DNA of 64,000 nt from Pseudonocardia alaniniphila (GTDB lineage Bacteria; Actinomycetota; Actinomycetes; Mycobacteriales; Pseudonocardiaceae). Both the position numbers and the translations under genes were made by a program. Below, in pieces: positions 17,476 to 25,608 of this stretch. Within the stretch, counting starts at the first letter, position 1. Each line of letters starts with the position of its first letter. The notes under the pieces are model-generated. The model had not been told where the DNA came from and made no database searches. It saw only the letters and a list, made by a program, of their open reading frames with translations. The DNA is taken from the NCBI RefSeq assembly GCF_022524485.1, contig NZ_JAKXMK010000010.1:62001-126000 (forward strand), in the 5' to 3' direction.

Positions 17476-19380
17476 ATGAGCACCGAAACCAGGGATCCCT
17501 ACATCGCTCTGTCGAGGGAACTTGCCTGGTTGGGACGCAGGATCGACGGGATCGGCGCGGAGCTGCTGCAGCTGCGCGCTGCTGCCGCTCCGGTCGGTTC
17601 CGGAGCGGCGCCGGCCGTGGAGGCGCCACAATCGTCACGATCAGGAGACGTGCGTTCGGTGGAGCAGGTTGCGTCGAATGTCGATCCTGTCACTCCTGCG
17701 AGATCGGATTCGCCCGACAGCAGCGTCGTTCCGTCGCTCTGCGAGGCTGGTCAGACGGCATCTCCCGCCTCTTTCCCCCAGCCGGTCGCGCCGCCCCGGT
17801 TGCGGTCACCGATCTCCGGGGCGCGGTTGCTCGCCTGGGTCGGCAGCGGCGTCACCCTGCTCGGGATCGTCATGCTGCTCGTGCTGGCCGCGTCCCGCGG
17901 CTGGTTCTCACCGGCCGCGCGGGTGAGCGCAGGCGCGGTGCTCGGCGTGGCGCTGGTCGCCATCGCGCTGCGGCTGCACCGCCGGGAGAGCGCCCGAACG
18001 GGTTCCCTCGCGCTGGCGGCGACGGGCTTCGCGACGCTCTACCTCGTGGTCGCCGCGGCGACGGCGCTCTACGGCTACCTCCCGGATGTGCCGGCGCTGC
18101 TGGTCGAGCTGATGGTGGCCGCCGCAGGACTCGGCCTTGCCGACCGGTGGCGGTCACAGCTGCTCGCCGGCGGGGTGGTGGTGGGGGCAGCCCTGCTGGC
18201 GCCGGTGATCGTCACGGACTGGCTTCTGGTGGCACTCGTGCTGGCCCTGCAACTGACCGCGCTGCCGATCGTGGTGCGCAGGCAGTGGCCCGTGCTCATG
18301 ATCGTTGCGGCTGCCGGGCCGGTGCTCTTCGGATCGGGGGTGGGCGCCCTCGTCGCCGTGAACGGGGAGGACGCCGCCACGATCGCGGTCGTACTCGCCT
18401 GCCTGGCCGTCGGCCTCGGCACCGCGGTTCCCGCCGCGCAGCGGCTCCCGCGCGAGCCGGTTGCCGGTCTGGTCGCAGCCACGCCTGTTCCCGTGCTCGC
18501 CACGGGAGTCGCTCTCGGCGACTGGGGCGGCGCCGCGGTCGCGGCCGTGGCCGCGCTGGCGCTCGCCGGGTTCGCCGCGGTGCCCGGACTGGACCGGCTC
18601 TTGCGGACGGTGGCGGTCACCGCGGCGACCGTCGCTCTCTTCCAGGCGACGCTGGTGGCGATGGAGGGGGCCGCTGCCACCACGGCGCTGCTCGGCCAGG
18701 CCGTGGTGGCGGCCGTGGTGGCCACCGTGCTGCGCACGCGGACGCCATTGATCATCGCGATGGCCTACGGGACGGTCGGGGCGCTGATGGCGCTTGCACA
18801 GGACGCTCCCCTCGTAGCGCTCGTGCGGTTCCCGGCATCCCCGTACGACGAGGCGGGCACGAGCTCTCTCCTCGTCGGCGCCGGGGTCTCGGCCCTCGTG
18901 CTGGTGCTCGCGGTGGCGCTGCTCGTGGCGGGCGGAAGGGTCGGCCTGATCCGGCCTGATCGGGAGTCGGCGCCGATGTGGGTGCCGATCGGGATCGTCG
19001 GCCTGTACGGCGCGACGTCGCTGGTGGTCACCGTCGCGCTGCTGGTGTCCTACGACCGGACCGGGTTCACCGCCGGCCACGCCGTCGTCACGGTGTCCTG
19101 GACGGTCGCCGCACTCGTGCTGCTGGCCCGCGGGATCAGCCGGTCGGCGCTGCGGATCACCGGGCTCGTGCTGGTCGTCGCGGCGGTCGCGAAGCTGGTG
19201 CTGTTCGACCTCGTGGCGCTCGACGGGCTGGCGAGGGTGGCTGCGTTCCTCGGCGCGGGTCTCGTGCTGCTGGCGGCGGGCACCCGCTACGCCAGGCTCG
19301 TGGCGGAGGCCGGGGCCGACCGGCGACCGGAGCAAGAAGACGATCAGCCGGTCGGGGACGTCCCGGCGGACCCACGCTGA
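17476..19380 (+). CDS. DUF2339-family polytopic membrane protein
   Basis: 634 aa. The first ~115 residues are soluble and partly coiled (LSRELAWLGRRIDGIGAELLQL), then proline/serine-rich. From about residue 118 the protein is nearly all hydrophobic helices, more than 15, starting GARLLAWVGSGVTLLGIVMLL. This is the DUF2339 architecture. Function is unknown. It is preceded by a 167-bp divergent gap. The ATG at 17476 has only a weak ribosome site. It may be co-transcribed with the small genes that follow. Confidence 0.8.
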   Translation: MSTETRDPYIALSRELAWLGRRIDGIGAELLQLRAAAAPVGSGAAPAVEAPQSSRSGDVRSVEQVASNVDPVTPARSDSPDSSVVPSLCEAGQTASPASFPQPVAPPRLRSPISGARLLAWVGSGVTLLGIVMLLVLAASRGWFSPAARVSAGAVLGVALVAIALRLHRRESARTGSLALAATGFATLYLVVAAATALYGYLPDVPALLVELMVAAAGLGLADRWRSQLLAGGVVVGAALLAPVIVTDWLLVALVLALQLTALPIVVRRQWPVLMIVAAAGPVLFGSGVGALVAVNGEDAATIAVVLACLAVGLGTAVPAAQRLPREPVAGLVAATPVPVLATGVALGDWGGAAVAAVAALALAGFAAVPGLDRLLRTVAVTAATVALFQATLVAMEGAAATTALLGQAVVAAVVATVLRTRTPLIIAMAYGTVGALMALAQDAPLVALVRFPASPYDEAGTSSLLVGAGVSALVLVLAVALLVAGGRVGLIRPDRESAPMWVPIGIVGLYGATSLVVTVALLVSYDRTGFTAGHAVVTVSWTVAALVLLARGISRSALRITGLVLVVAAVAKLVLFDLVALDGLARVAAFLGAGLVLLAAGTRYARLVAEAGADRRPEQEDDQPVGDVPADPR

Positions 19381-19456
19381 CGTCCGCCCGTTCGCGATCG
19401 CACACCGCTGGGCCCGTTCCGGCCCGCCGCAAGGGAGGCGCTGCGACCCTGGCGAA

Positions 19457-20248
19457 ATGCCCGATCGGTACGTCGATGCCGTCCGCGCCCGCCGCGCCGA
19501 GCTGCGCGCTGAGCGGAACCTGCTCACCGGTGACCACCGCGCCGAGCTCCGCAGTTGCCTCGCGTTGAGCCGGATCGCCGCATCCACCCGGTCCGGAGAG
19601 GCGTTCGCCTGCCTCGCACGCGAGGCGGCCGATCACGTCGAGGCCGCCGACCGCACGGCGAGGCAACGGCTCCCCGCGCTCCTCGCCACGGCCGTCCACA
19701 CGCTCGCGATGGAAGTCCACGGCGGGTGGGCGAACGCTCTGCGTCCCGCGCTGCGCCGGATCGCGGCAGAGCGCGATCTCACGGTGGATCTGCAGTGGCC
19801 CCGGCTGCCGGCACCGCTGCTCCCGGTCGTGCCGACGGTGGCCTCGATGGCGGCCCCTCCTCGGTCGCTGCTCGCAGGTGCGGCCGCCGGGGCGGCGGTC
19901 TGGCGGCTCGCCCTGTTCCCCCTGGCCGTGTTGCCGCTGCTCGGGTTGCCCGTCCTGGCCGGGCCGGCGCTCGCCGCGCTCGCGATCGCCGCGGGAGTGG
20001 CAGCCGTGGTGGCCACGGCCCGGGCCCGGCGCGCGGCCGCAGAACGTGCCCGGTTGCGCCGTCACATCGATCAGTCGCTCGCCTCGGCGGCCCTCGCGGT
20101 CGACGCCGACCTCGGACGGCGGCTCGTCGAGCTCGAGCGTGCCGTCGTACCTGTTCTCGACGCCGCGGTGCTCCGTCGCCGCGCAGCGGTCGACGCCGAG
20201 CTGGCCCTGCTGGCTCCCGCGCCCGCCGGGGAGGGCTCCCGTGGCTGA
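19457..20248 (+). CDS. Hypothetical protein with central hydrophobic hairpin
   Basis: 263 aa, not recognised. The N-terminal half is helical and charged (VRARRAELRAERNLL, REAADHVEAADRTARQRL). A hydrophobic block of about 60 residues near 135-195 (WRLALFPLAVLPLLGLPVLAG, then ALAALAIAAGVAAVVATA) looks like two membrane helices. An arginine-rich helical tail follows. This helix-hairpin-helix layout resembles membrane-remodelling or chaperone-accessory proteins, but I cannot assign a family. Its stop overlaps the next gene by 8 nt, so the two are coupled. Confidence 0.6.
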   Translation: MPDRYVDAVRARRAELRAERNLLTGDHRAELRSCLALSRIAASTRSGEAFACLAREAADHVEAADRTARQRLPALLATAVHTLAMEVHGGWANALRPALRRIAAERDLTVDLQWPRLPAPLLPVVPTVASMAAPPRSLLAGAAAGAAVWRLALFPLAVLPLLGLPVLAGPALAALAIAAGVAAVVATARARRAAAERARLRRHIDQSLASAALAVDADLGRRLVELERAVVPVLDAAVLRRRAAVDAELALLAPAPAGEGSRG

Positions 20249-20579
20249 GAACCCGATGCCCCGGCCCCGTCATCCCGCCCTCGTGCCCGACGACGACCCT
20301 GTCGACGCCGTCGGCGGCCCTGCTCTCTCCACCGGGGGCTTCGACGTCTCCTCCGGGATCGACACCGACGGCGACAGCCGTGCCGACACGGTGGCCACCA
20401 GCGACGGTGTCGATCTCGTCCTGCTCACCGATCTCGATGGCGACGGCTTCGCCGACCAGATCCTCCGGATCGGACCGGGCGCCGTGGTGCGGGAGCAGGC
20501 ACCGAGCCCGGCGGCGGGCGCGGCCTCCGCCGTCACCGACGGTCTGCGCAACGGCGCCGAGGCGGGGTACGAACCGTGA
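20241..20579 (+). CDS. Small acidic protein with DxDxDG repeats (DUF6802-like)
   Basis: 112-aa acidic protein. The centre carries two calcium-loop-like repeats, DTDGDSRAD and DLDGDGFAD, separated by a short strand pair (VDLVLLT). This is the pattern of the actinobacterial DUF6802 family. There is no signal peptide. The GTG start at 20241 is preceded by ggggaggg (20228-20235) and overlaps the previous stop. It sits 44 nt upstream of tldD and could belong to the same transcript, although tldD seems to have its own leaderless-type promoter. Confidence 0.68.
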   Translation: MAENPMPRPRHPALVPDDDPVDAVGGPALSTGGFDVSSGIDTDGDSRADTVATSDGVDLVLLTDLDGDGFADQILRIGPGAVVREQAPSPAAGAASAVTDGLRNGAEAGYEP

Positions 20580-20623
20580 GGTCGATACGGCGGGCTTCAC
20601 CGGGGGACAAGTAGGTTGCCGAC

Positions 20624-22135
20624 ATGCCCGTTGATCGCATCGACCCGGATTTCCGGGCCCTGCCGCTGGCCGCTCTGGCCGACGCCGCGCTGAGCAGGGG
20701 ACGTGAGCTGGGTGCGCAGCACACCGACCTGCGGGTCGAGCGGATCGTGTCGCAGTCGATCGACCTGCGCGACGGCACGGTCACCGGCGTCGTCGACAGC
20801 ACCACCGTGGGGCTCGCGGTGCGCGTCATCGTCGACGGGGTGTGGGGCTTCGCGTCGCACGTCGAGCTCACGCCGGAGCGGGCCGCCGCCACAGCCGAAC
20901 GCGCGGTGGCCGTGGCACGCACGCTCGCGCCGGTGGCGATCGAGCGGGTCGAGCGCGCCGACGAGCCGGCCTACCCCGACGCCGTCTGGGTGTCGGACTA
21001 CGCCGTCGACCCGTTCACCGTGCCCACGCGGGAGAAGGTGGAGCTGCTCACCGAGTGGTCGCAGCGGTTGCTCGCCTCCGACGGCGTCGACCACGTGCAG
21101 GCCGCGGTCGCACAGGTGCGGGAGAACAAGTTCTACGCCGACACCGCGGGCACCACGACCATCCAGCAACGCGTCCGGATCGGGCCGTCGGTCACGGCCA
21201 CCGCCGTGGACCGCGCGGCGGGTGGCTTCGAGACGATGAGCGCCCTCGCGCCCCCGGCCGGCCGGGGCTGGGAGTACCTCACCGGCGACGGCTGGGACTG
21301 GGACGGCGAGATCGGCCGGATCCCCGAGCTGCTCGCGGAGAAGACCAAGGCGCCGTCGGTGCAGGCAGGCGCCTACGACCTCGTGATCGACCCGACGAAC
21401 CTGTGGCTCACGATCCACGAGTCCGTCGGGCACGCCACGGAGTACGACAGGGCGATCGGCTACGAGGCCGCCTACGCCGGCACCAGCTTCGCCACTCCCG
21501 ACCAGCTCGGAAGCCTCCGCTACGGCTCCGAGCACATGCACGTCACGGGCGACCGCACCGTGCCGAACGGCCTGGCCACGATCGGCTTCGACGACGACGG
21601 GGTCGCCACCGGCGAGTGGGATCTCGTGCGCGACGGCGTCCTCGTCGGCTACCAGCTCGACCGGACGTTCGCGCCCCGGCTGGGGCTCGCCCGATCGAAT
21701 GGCTGTGCCTTCGCCGACTCCCCGCACCACGTGCCGATCCAGCGCATGGCCAACGTGTCGCTGCGCCCCGATCCCGCCCGCGACACCACCACCGACGAGC
21801 TGATCGCCGGCGTCGACCGCGGCATCTACGTCGTCGGCGACAAGTCCTGGTCGATCGACATGCAGCGGTACAACTTCCAGTTCACCGGCCAGCGCTTCTA
21901 CCGGATCGAGGGCGGGAAGCTCGCGGGCCAGCTGCGCGACGTCGCCTACCAGGCCACCACCACCGACTTCTGGGGTTCGCTCGACGCGGTTGGCGGCCCT
22001 TCCACATGGCTGCTGCACGGCGCGATGAACTGCGGCAAGGCCCAGCCCGGTCAGATCGCGGCGGTCAGCCACGGCTGCCCGTCGGCACGGTTCCGCGGCG
22101 TCACCGTGCTCAACACCCAGGAGGAGGGCCAGTGA
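20624..22135 (+). CDS. tldD: TldD metalloprotease subunit
   Basis: 503-aa catalytic subunit of the TldD/TldE protease. The metal site H-E-S-V-G-H (265-270) matches the family HExxxH, and the C-terminal SHGCPS region carries the metal-liganding cysteine. The heterodimer threads unstructured peptides into an internal chamber; known jobs include RiPP leader removal and degradation of CcdA-type antitoxins. The stop overlaps the tldE start (GTGA). A TAGGTT box ends 8 nt before the ATG, which suggests a leaderless message. Confidence 0.93.
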   Translation: MPVDRIDPDFRALPLAALADAALSRGRELGAQHTDLRVERIVSQSIDLRDGTVTGVVDSTTVGLAVRVIVDGVWGFASHVELTPERAAATAERAVAVARTLAPVAIERVERADEPAYPDAVWVSDYAVDPFTVPTREKVELLTEWSQRLLASDGVDHVQAAVAQVRENKFYADTAGTTTIQQRVRIGPSVTATAVDRAAGGFETMSALAPPAGRGWEYLTGDGWDWDGEIGRIPELLAEKTKAPSVQAGAYDLVIDPTNLWLTIHESVGHATEYDRAIGYEAAYAGTSFATPDQLGSLRYGSEHMHVTGDRTVPNGLATIGFDDDGVATGEWDLVRDGVLVGYQLDRTFAPRLGLARSNGCAFADSPHHVPIQRMANVSLRPDPARDTTTDELIAGVDRGIYVVGDKSWSIDMQRYNFQFTGQRFYRIEGGKLAGQLRDVAYQATTTDFWGSLDAVGGPSTWLLHGAMNCGKAQPGQIAAVSHGCPSARFRGVTVLNTQEEGQ

Positions 22136-23547
22136 TCCCGACGAGGCCGAGCGGCGCCGCGACATCGGTGCTCGCGCCACAGGAGGTCGTGGAGCGGGCG
22201 CTGGCCGCGGGCGCACACCTACCCGGCTGCGCCGTGCTGGTGCAGGAGACGAGCGAGGCGGTGCTGCGCTGGGCCAACTCCACGATGACCACCAACGGGC
22301 ACACCACGTCGGGCCAGGTCACGGTGATCGCGTTCGTCACGGTCGAGGGCGGCACGGCTGCCGGTGTCGTCAGCTCCAGCGCCGCCGTCACCGATGCCGC
22401 GCAGCTCGAGGAGCTGGTGCGCGGGGCGGAGGCCGCTGCCCGCGATGCCGGACCGGCACGCGACGCCATGCCACTCGTCGAGCCGGACGGCCATGATCTC
22501 GCCTGGGACGAGCCCGCCACCGAGACGTCGATCGGAGTGTTCGGGTCGTTCGTCGAGGGCCTGTCGGAGGTCCTTGCGGGGCCGCTGCGCCAGTACGGCT
22601 TCGCCAGCCACGAGCTCACCACGATCTGGCTCGGAACCTCCACCGGAGTGCGGCGGCGCTGGGTGCAGCCCACCGGTTCGGTCGAGCTCAACGCGAAGAC
22701 GCCGGACCTCGCAGGGTCGGCCTGGACCGGTGCTTCCACAGCTGACTTCACCGACGTCGACGTGGTGGATCTCGCCGCGGCGGCGGCCCGCCGGCTGGAG
22801 TGGGGGAAGCGGCGCGTCACTCTGCCCGCAGGCCGGTACGAGACGCTGCTGCCGCCGTCGGCGGTCTCCGACCTGATGATCTACCTCGCGTGGTCGATGG
22901 AGGGGCGCCCCGCGCAGGAGGGCCGCAGCGCCCTCTCCGGTCCGAACGGACCGCGGGTCGGCGAGCGGTTGACCGACTTGCCGCTCACCTTGTTCAGCGA
23001 CCCGGCGGCGCCGGGGCTGGAGTACGAGCCGTTCCTCACGGCCTCCCGCTCCGGTGAGGGGATCAGCGTCTTCGACAACGGCGCGCCCACCAGGCGCGTG
23101 GACTGGGTCGAACGAGGTGCGATCCGCGAACTGGCCTACTCGCGCGCCGAGGCCGCCGAGTTCGGCACGACGTTCACTCCGGCCGGGGGCAACCTGCTGC
23201 TCCACGGCGGCTCGGAGGCGTCGATCACGGACATGGTCGGGCGCACCGGGCGGGGCCTGCTGCTCACCTGCCTCTGGTACATCCGCGAGGTCGACCCCAC
23301 CACACTGCTGCTCACCGGACTCACCCGCGACGGCGTCTACCTGGTGGAGGACGGCGAGGTGGTGGGCGAGGTGGACCACAACTTCCGGTTCAACTACTCG
23401 CCGCTCGACGTGCTGCGCCGCACGTCCGAGGTCGGGGCCACAGAGCGCACGCTGCCCCGGGAGTGGAAGGACTGGTTCACCCGTGCGGCGATGCCGCCGG
23501 TGCGGGTTCCCGAGTTCAACATGTCCTCTGTCTCGCTGGGCCGGTGA
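22132..23547 (+). CDS. tldE: TldE/PmbA subunit of the TldD/TldE protease
   Basis: 471-aa non-catalytic partner of TldD. It has the PmbA/TldE N-domain (AVLVQETSEAVLRWANSTMT) and the C-domain (LTASRSGEGISVFDNGAPTR, LLLTCLWYIREVDPTTLLLTG, DGEVVGEVDHNFRFNYSPLD). It lacks an HExxxH motif, as expected. The GTG start at 22132 lies inside the tldD stop (GTGA) and is preceded by gaggaggg. The open frame extends far upstream only as an out-of-frame shadow of tldD. Confidence 0.92.
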   Translation: MIPTRPSGAATSVLAPQEVVERALAAGAHLPGCAVLVQETSEAVLRWANSTMTTNGHTTSGQVTVIAFVTVEGGTAAGVVSSSAAVTDAAQLEELVRGAEAAARDAGPARDAMPLVEPDGHDLAWDEPATETSIGVFGSFVEGLSEVLAGPLRQYGFASHELTTIWLGTSTGVRRRWVQPTGSVELNAKTPDLAGSAWTGASTADFTDVDVVDLAAAAARRLEWGKRRVTLPAGRYETLLPPSAVSDLMIYLAWSMEGRPAQEGRSALSGPNGPRVGERLTDLPLTLFSDPAAPGLEYEPFLTASRSGEGISVFDNGAPTRRVDWVERGAIRELAYSRAEAAEFGTTFTPAGGNLLLHGGSEASITDMVGRTGRGLLLTCLWYIREVDPTTLLLTGLTRDGVYLVEDGEVVGEVDHNFRFNYSPLDVLRRTSEVGATERTLPREWKDWFTRAAMPPVRVPEFNMSSVSLGR

Positions 23548-23683
23548 GGGTGCCACCGGACCCCGACGGGCGACCGGGGGGCGCTCCACGGGGTGGCCCT
23601 TCGAACCTGCGGGGGCTGGATGCCGTTGACTTAGAGGTGCGCCGAGGTCGTCGCTTTGTCATTGCTGCAAGGGGGGCCGTCGG

Positions 23684-23980
23684 ATGTCTTTCGAGGTGGT
23701 GAGCGTGTACACGCTGCTCGTCGGGGATGCTGGAGGCCCTCCGACAGTGAGTGTGCACACCACGGCCGACGACGCGTGGCGGGCACTGGACGCCGAGGTG
23801 CGCAGGCGGTGCCGGATGCGCCCACGGCCGCGGCGGCGGATGGACGCCGAGGCGGCCACCCGGCTCGCCGACGCCTGGCGGGCCGGCGAGCCCGATTCAC
23901 GGTTCTGGAACGTGGCCGTGCACCGGCTGCCGGTCCCGTTGCCCGAGATCGCGCGCGCTGCGGTTCCCGCATCACGGTGA
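23684..23980 (+). CDS. Small hypothetical protein
   Basis: 98 aa, unrecognised. It begins with a beta-rich segment (FEVVSVYTLLVGD, PTVSVHTTADDAWRALDAEV) and has an arginine-rich middle (RRRCRMRPRPRRRM). The ATG at 23684 follows aaggggg at a suitable distance. It lies 136 nt after tldE and 22 nt before the kinase gene. Part of the sequence resembles small DUF proteins of the tadpole-like alpha+beta type found beside many actinobacterial genes, but I would not name one. Confidence 0.5.
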   Translation: MSFEVVSVYTLLVGDAGGPPTVSVHTTADDAWRALDAEVRRRCRMRPRPRRRMDAEAATRLADAWRAGEPDSRFWNVAVHRLPVPLPEIARAAVPASR

Positions 23981-24002
23981 CGCACCGGCAGGATGAGGCC
24001 TC

Positions 24003-24887
24003 GTGGCCTCGTTCTCGCTGCCGGTCAGGCTCGTCGACGCGGTGCGAAGCGATGGCACCGCGGAGCGCAGCGGCTGGCTCGCCCGGCTTCCCGCCACCGT
24101 GCAGGGCCTGGCGGATCGCTGGTCGTTGACGCTCGGCCCGCCCTTTCAGCCCGGCGGTGTCAACTCGTGGGTGGCTCCGGCGCGGGACCGGGCCGGACGC
24201 GATCTCGTCATCAAGGTCGCCTGGCGCCACGCCGAGGGCGAGCACGAGGCCGCCGGACTACGTGTGTGGGCCGGGCGCGGCGCCGTGCACCTGCACGACG
24301 TACACGTCGACTCGACCACGATCGCGCTGCTGCTGGAGCGCTGCCGGCCCGGCGGCGCGCTGGAGTTCGCGCGGTCCGGGCCGGAGCAGGACGAGATCGT
24401 TGCGGGGTTGCTCCGTGGGCTCTGGAGCGAGCCGCCCGCAGGGCATCCGTTCCGCTCGCTCGTGCAGATGTGCGACGACTGGGCCGACGAGTTCGAGACG
24501 TCACTGGCCGCGGAGCCGGATGCGCTGGACCCGGGCCTGGCCCGCGCCGGAACGGCGCTGTTCCGGGAGCTGCCCCGCGCGGCGGGAACACAGAGGTTGC
24601 TGGTCACGGACCTGCATGCGGGGAACATCCTGGCTGCCCGCCGGGAGCCCTGGCTGGTGGTGGACCCGAAGCCGCACGTCGGCGATCCCGCCTACGACGT
24701 GCTCCAACACATGCTGAACTGCCGCGAGCGGCTCGTGGCCGATCCGCGCGGTCTGGCGCGCCGGATGGCCGGGCTCGCAGGCCTCGACGCCGAACGTGTG
24801 CAGCGGTGGCTGTTCGCCCGCGCGGTGCAGGAGTGCCTGGAGTGGCGGTGGCTGCTCCCGGTGGTCACTGACCTCGCGCCGGCCTGA
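24003..24887 (+). CDS. Aminoglycoside/hydroxyurea-type phosphotransferase (APH(6)/streptomycin 6-kinase family)
   Basis: 294-aa protein-kinase-like fold. The catalytic loop TDLHAGNIL (Asp203, Asn208) and the metal-binding VVDPKPHVGDPAYD (DFG-equivalent Asp) are intact. VIKVAWRHAEGEHEAAGL contains the ATP-site Lys. The family phosphorylates streptomycin or hydroxyurea, but most actinobacterial members are uncharacterised. The start is GTG at 24003. It is convergent with the TetR gene and may share a transcript with the small gene upstream. Confidence 0.83.
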   Translation: MASFSLPVRLVDAVRSDGTAERSGWLARLPATVQGLADRWSLTLGPPFQPGGVNSWVAPARDRAGRDLVIKVAWRHAEGEHEAAGLRVWAGRGAVHLHDVHVDSTTIALLLERCRPGGALEFARSGPEQDEIVAGLLRGLWSEPPAGHPFRSLVQMCDDWADEFETSLAAEPDALDPGLARAGTALFRELPRAAGTQRLLVTDLHAGNILAARREPWLVVDPKPHVGDPAYDVLQHMLNCRERLVADPRGLARRMAGLAGLDAERVQRWLFARAVQECLEWRWLLPVVTDLAPA

Positions 24888-24917
24888 TCACCGGACCGAT
24901 CCGGGCGGTCGTCCTGG

Positions 24918-25463
24918 TCAGCCGTTGCCGGCGGCGAGGCAGCGGCGCAACCGCTCCAGCAGATCCTCCACACCCAGCCCGGGCGGTAACGGGGTGCCGG
25001 TGAGCGTGCGCAGGTAGAGCCCGTCTCCCACCAGCTGGGCCAGCCATGCGAGCAACGGGTCGTCGAGCTCGTCGCGCAGGGCTGCGTAGGCGTCGGCGTC
25101 CACCGCGGCCAACGTGTCGCGGGCGGCATGGCCGGAGACGGTGTTGTCGGCGAGCCTCAGGACGGCGAGGTAGGTGCGCGTCATGCCGCCCTGCACGCCG
25201 CCTCCGGGTGCGGACGTGCGCACGTAGTACGCCACCGCACCGTCAGGGGCGGTGCGGATGGCCTGCGCGTCGGCCGCGCTGCGCTCGCGCAGCCGGTCGA
25301 GGAGCCCGGCGGCGAGCGCGTCCTTCGACGCGAAGTGGTACAGCAGCCCGCCCTTGGACACCGCGGCCGCCGCAGCCACGGCGTCGAGCGTGACGGCTGC
25401 GGCGCCGTGCTCGATCAGCAACGTCTCGTACGCGTCCAGCACGCGGTCGCGGGCCCTCGCCAT
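24918..25463 (-). CDS. TetR-family repressor of the adjacent exporter
   Basis: 181-aa TetR regulator. The HTH is residues about 5-50: RDRVLDAYETLLIEHGAAAVTL, then AAAAAVSKGGLLYHFASKDAL. A ligand-binding domain follows. The ATG at 25463 is chosen; the upstream extension has no family similarity. It is divergently placed from the DHA2 transporter at 25609. A perfect 16-bp palindrome lies in the gap, so this protein most likely represses the exporter and itself. Confidence 0.9.
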   Translation of the reverse strand: MARARDRVLDAYETLLIEHGAAAVTLDAVAAAAAVSKGGLLYHFASKDALAAGLLDRLRERSAADAQAIRTAPDGAVAYYVRTSAPGGGVQGGMTRTYLAVLRLADNTVSGHAARDTLAAVDADAYAALRDELDDPLLAWLAQLVGDGLYLRTLTGTPLPPGLGVEDLLERLRRCLAAGNG

Positions 25464-25531
25464 CGACCGAGTGTAGAGGCGGGGTGGTCTTGGCCACGTC
25501 GCCCACGTCAAGGGAACAACCAGCGGAACTG

Positions 25532-25547
25532 TACCGTCTAGACGGTA
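25532..25547. promoter_or_regulatory. TetR-type operator
   Basis: The perfect 16-bp palindrome TACCGTCTAGACGGTA lies midway between the divergent TetR gene (start 25463) and MFS gene (start 25609). The AT-rich tatatt that overlaps its right edge (25546-25551) could be a -10 element, so bound repressor would block polymerase. Length and symmetry suit TetR-family sites. Confidence 0.75.
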
Positions 25548-25608
25548 TATTAACGCGTAGCCCCCCGATCATCGCGCCCCACTGACGGGCCCTTCCCCAG
25601 AGGACCAC

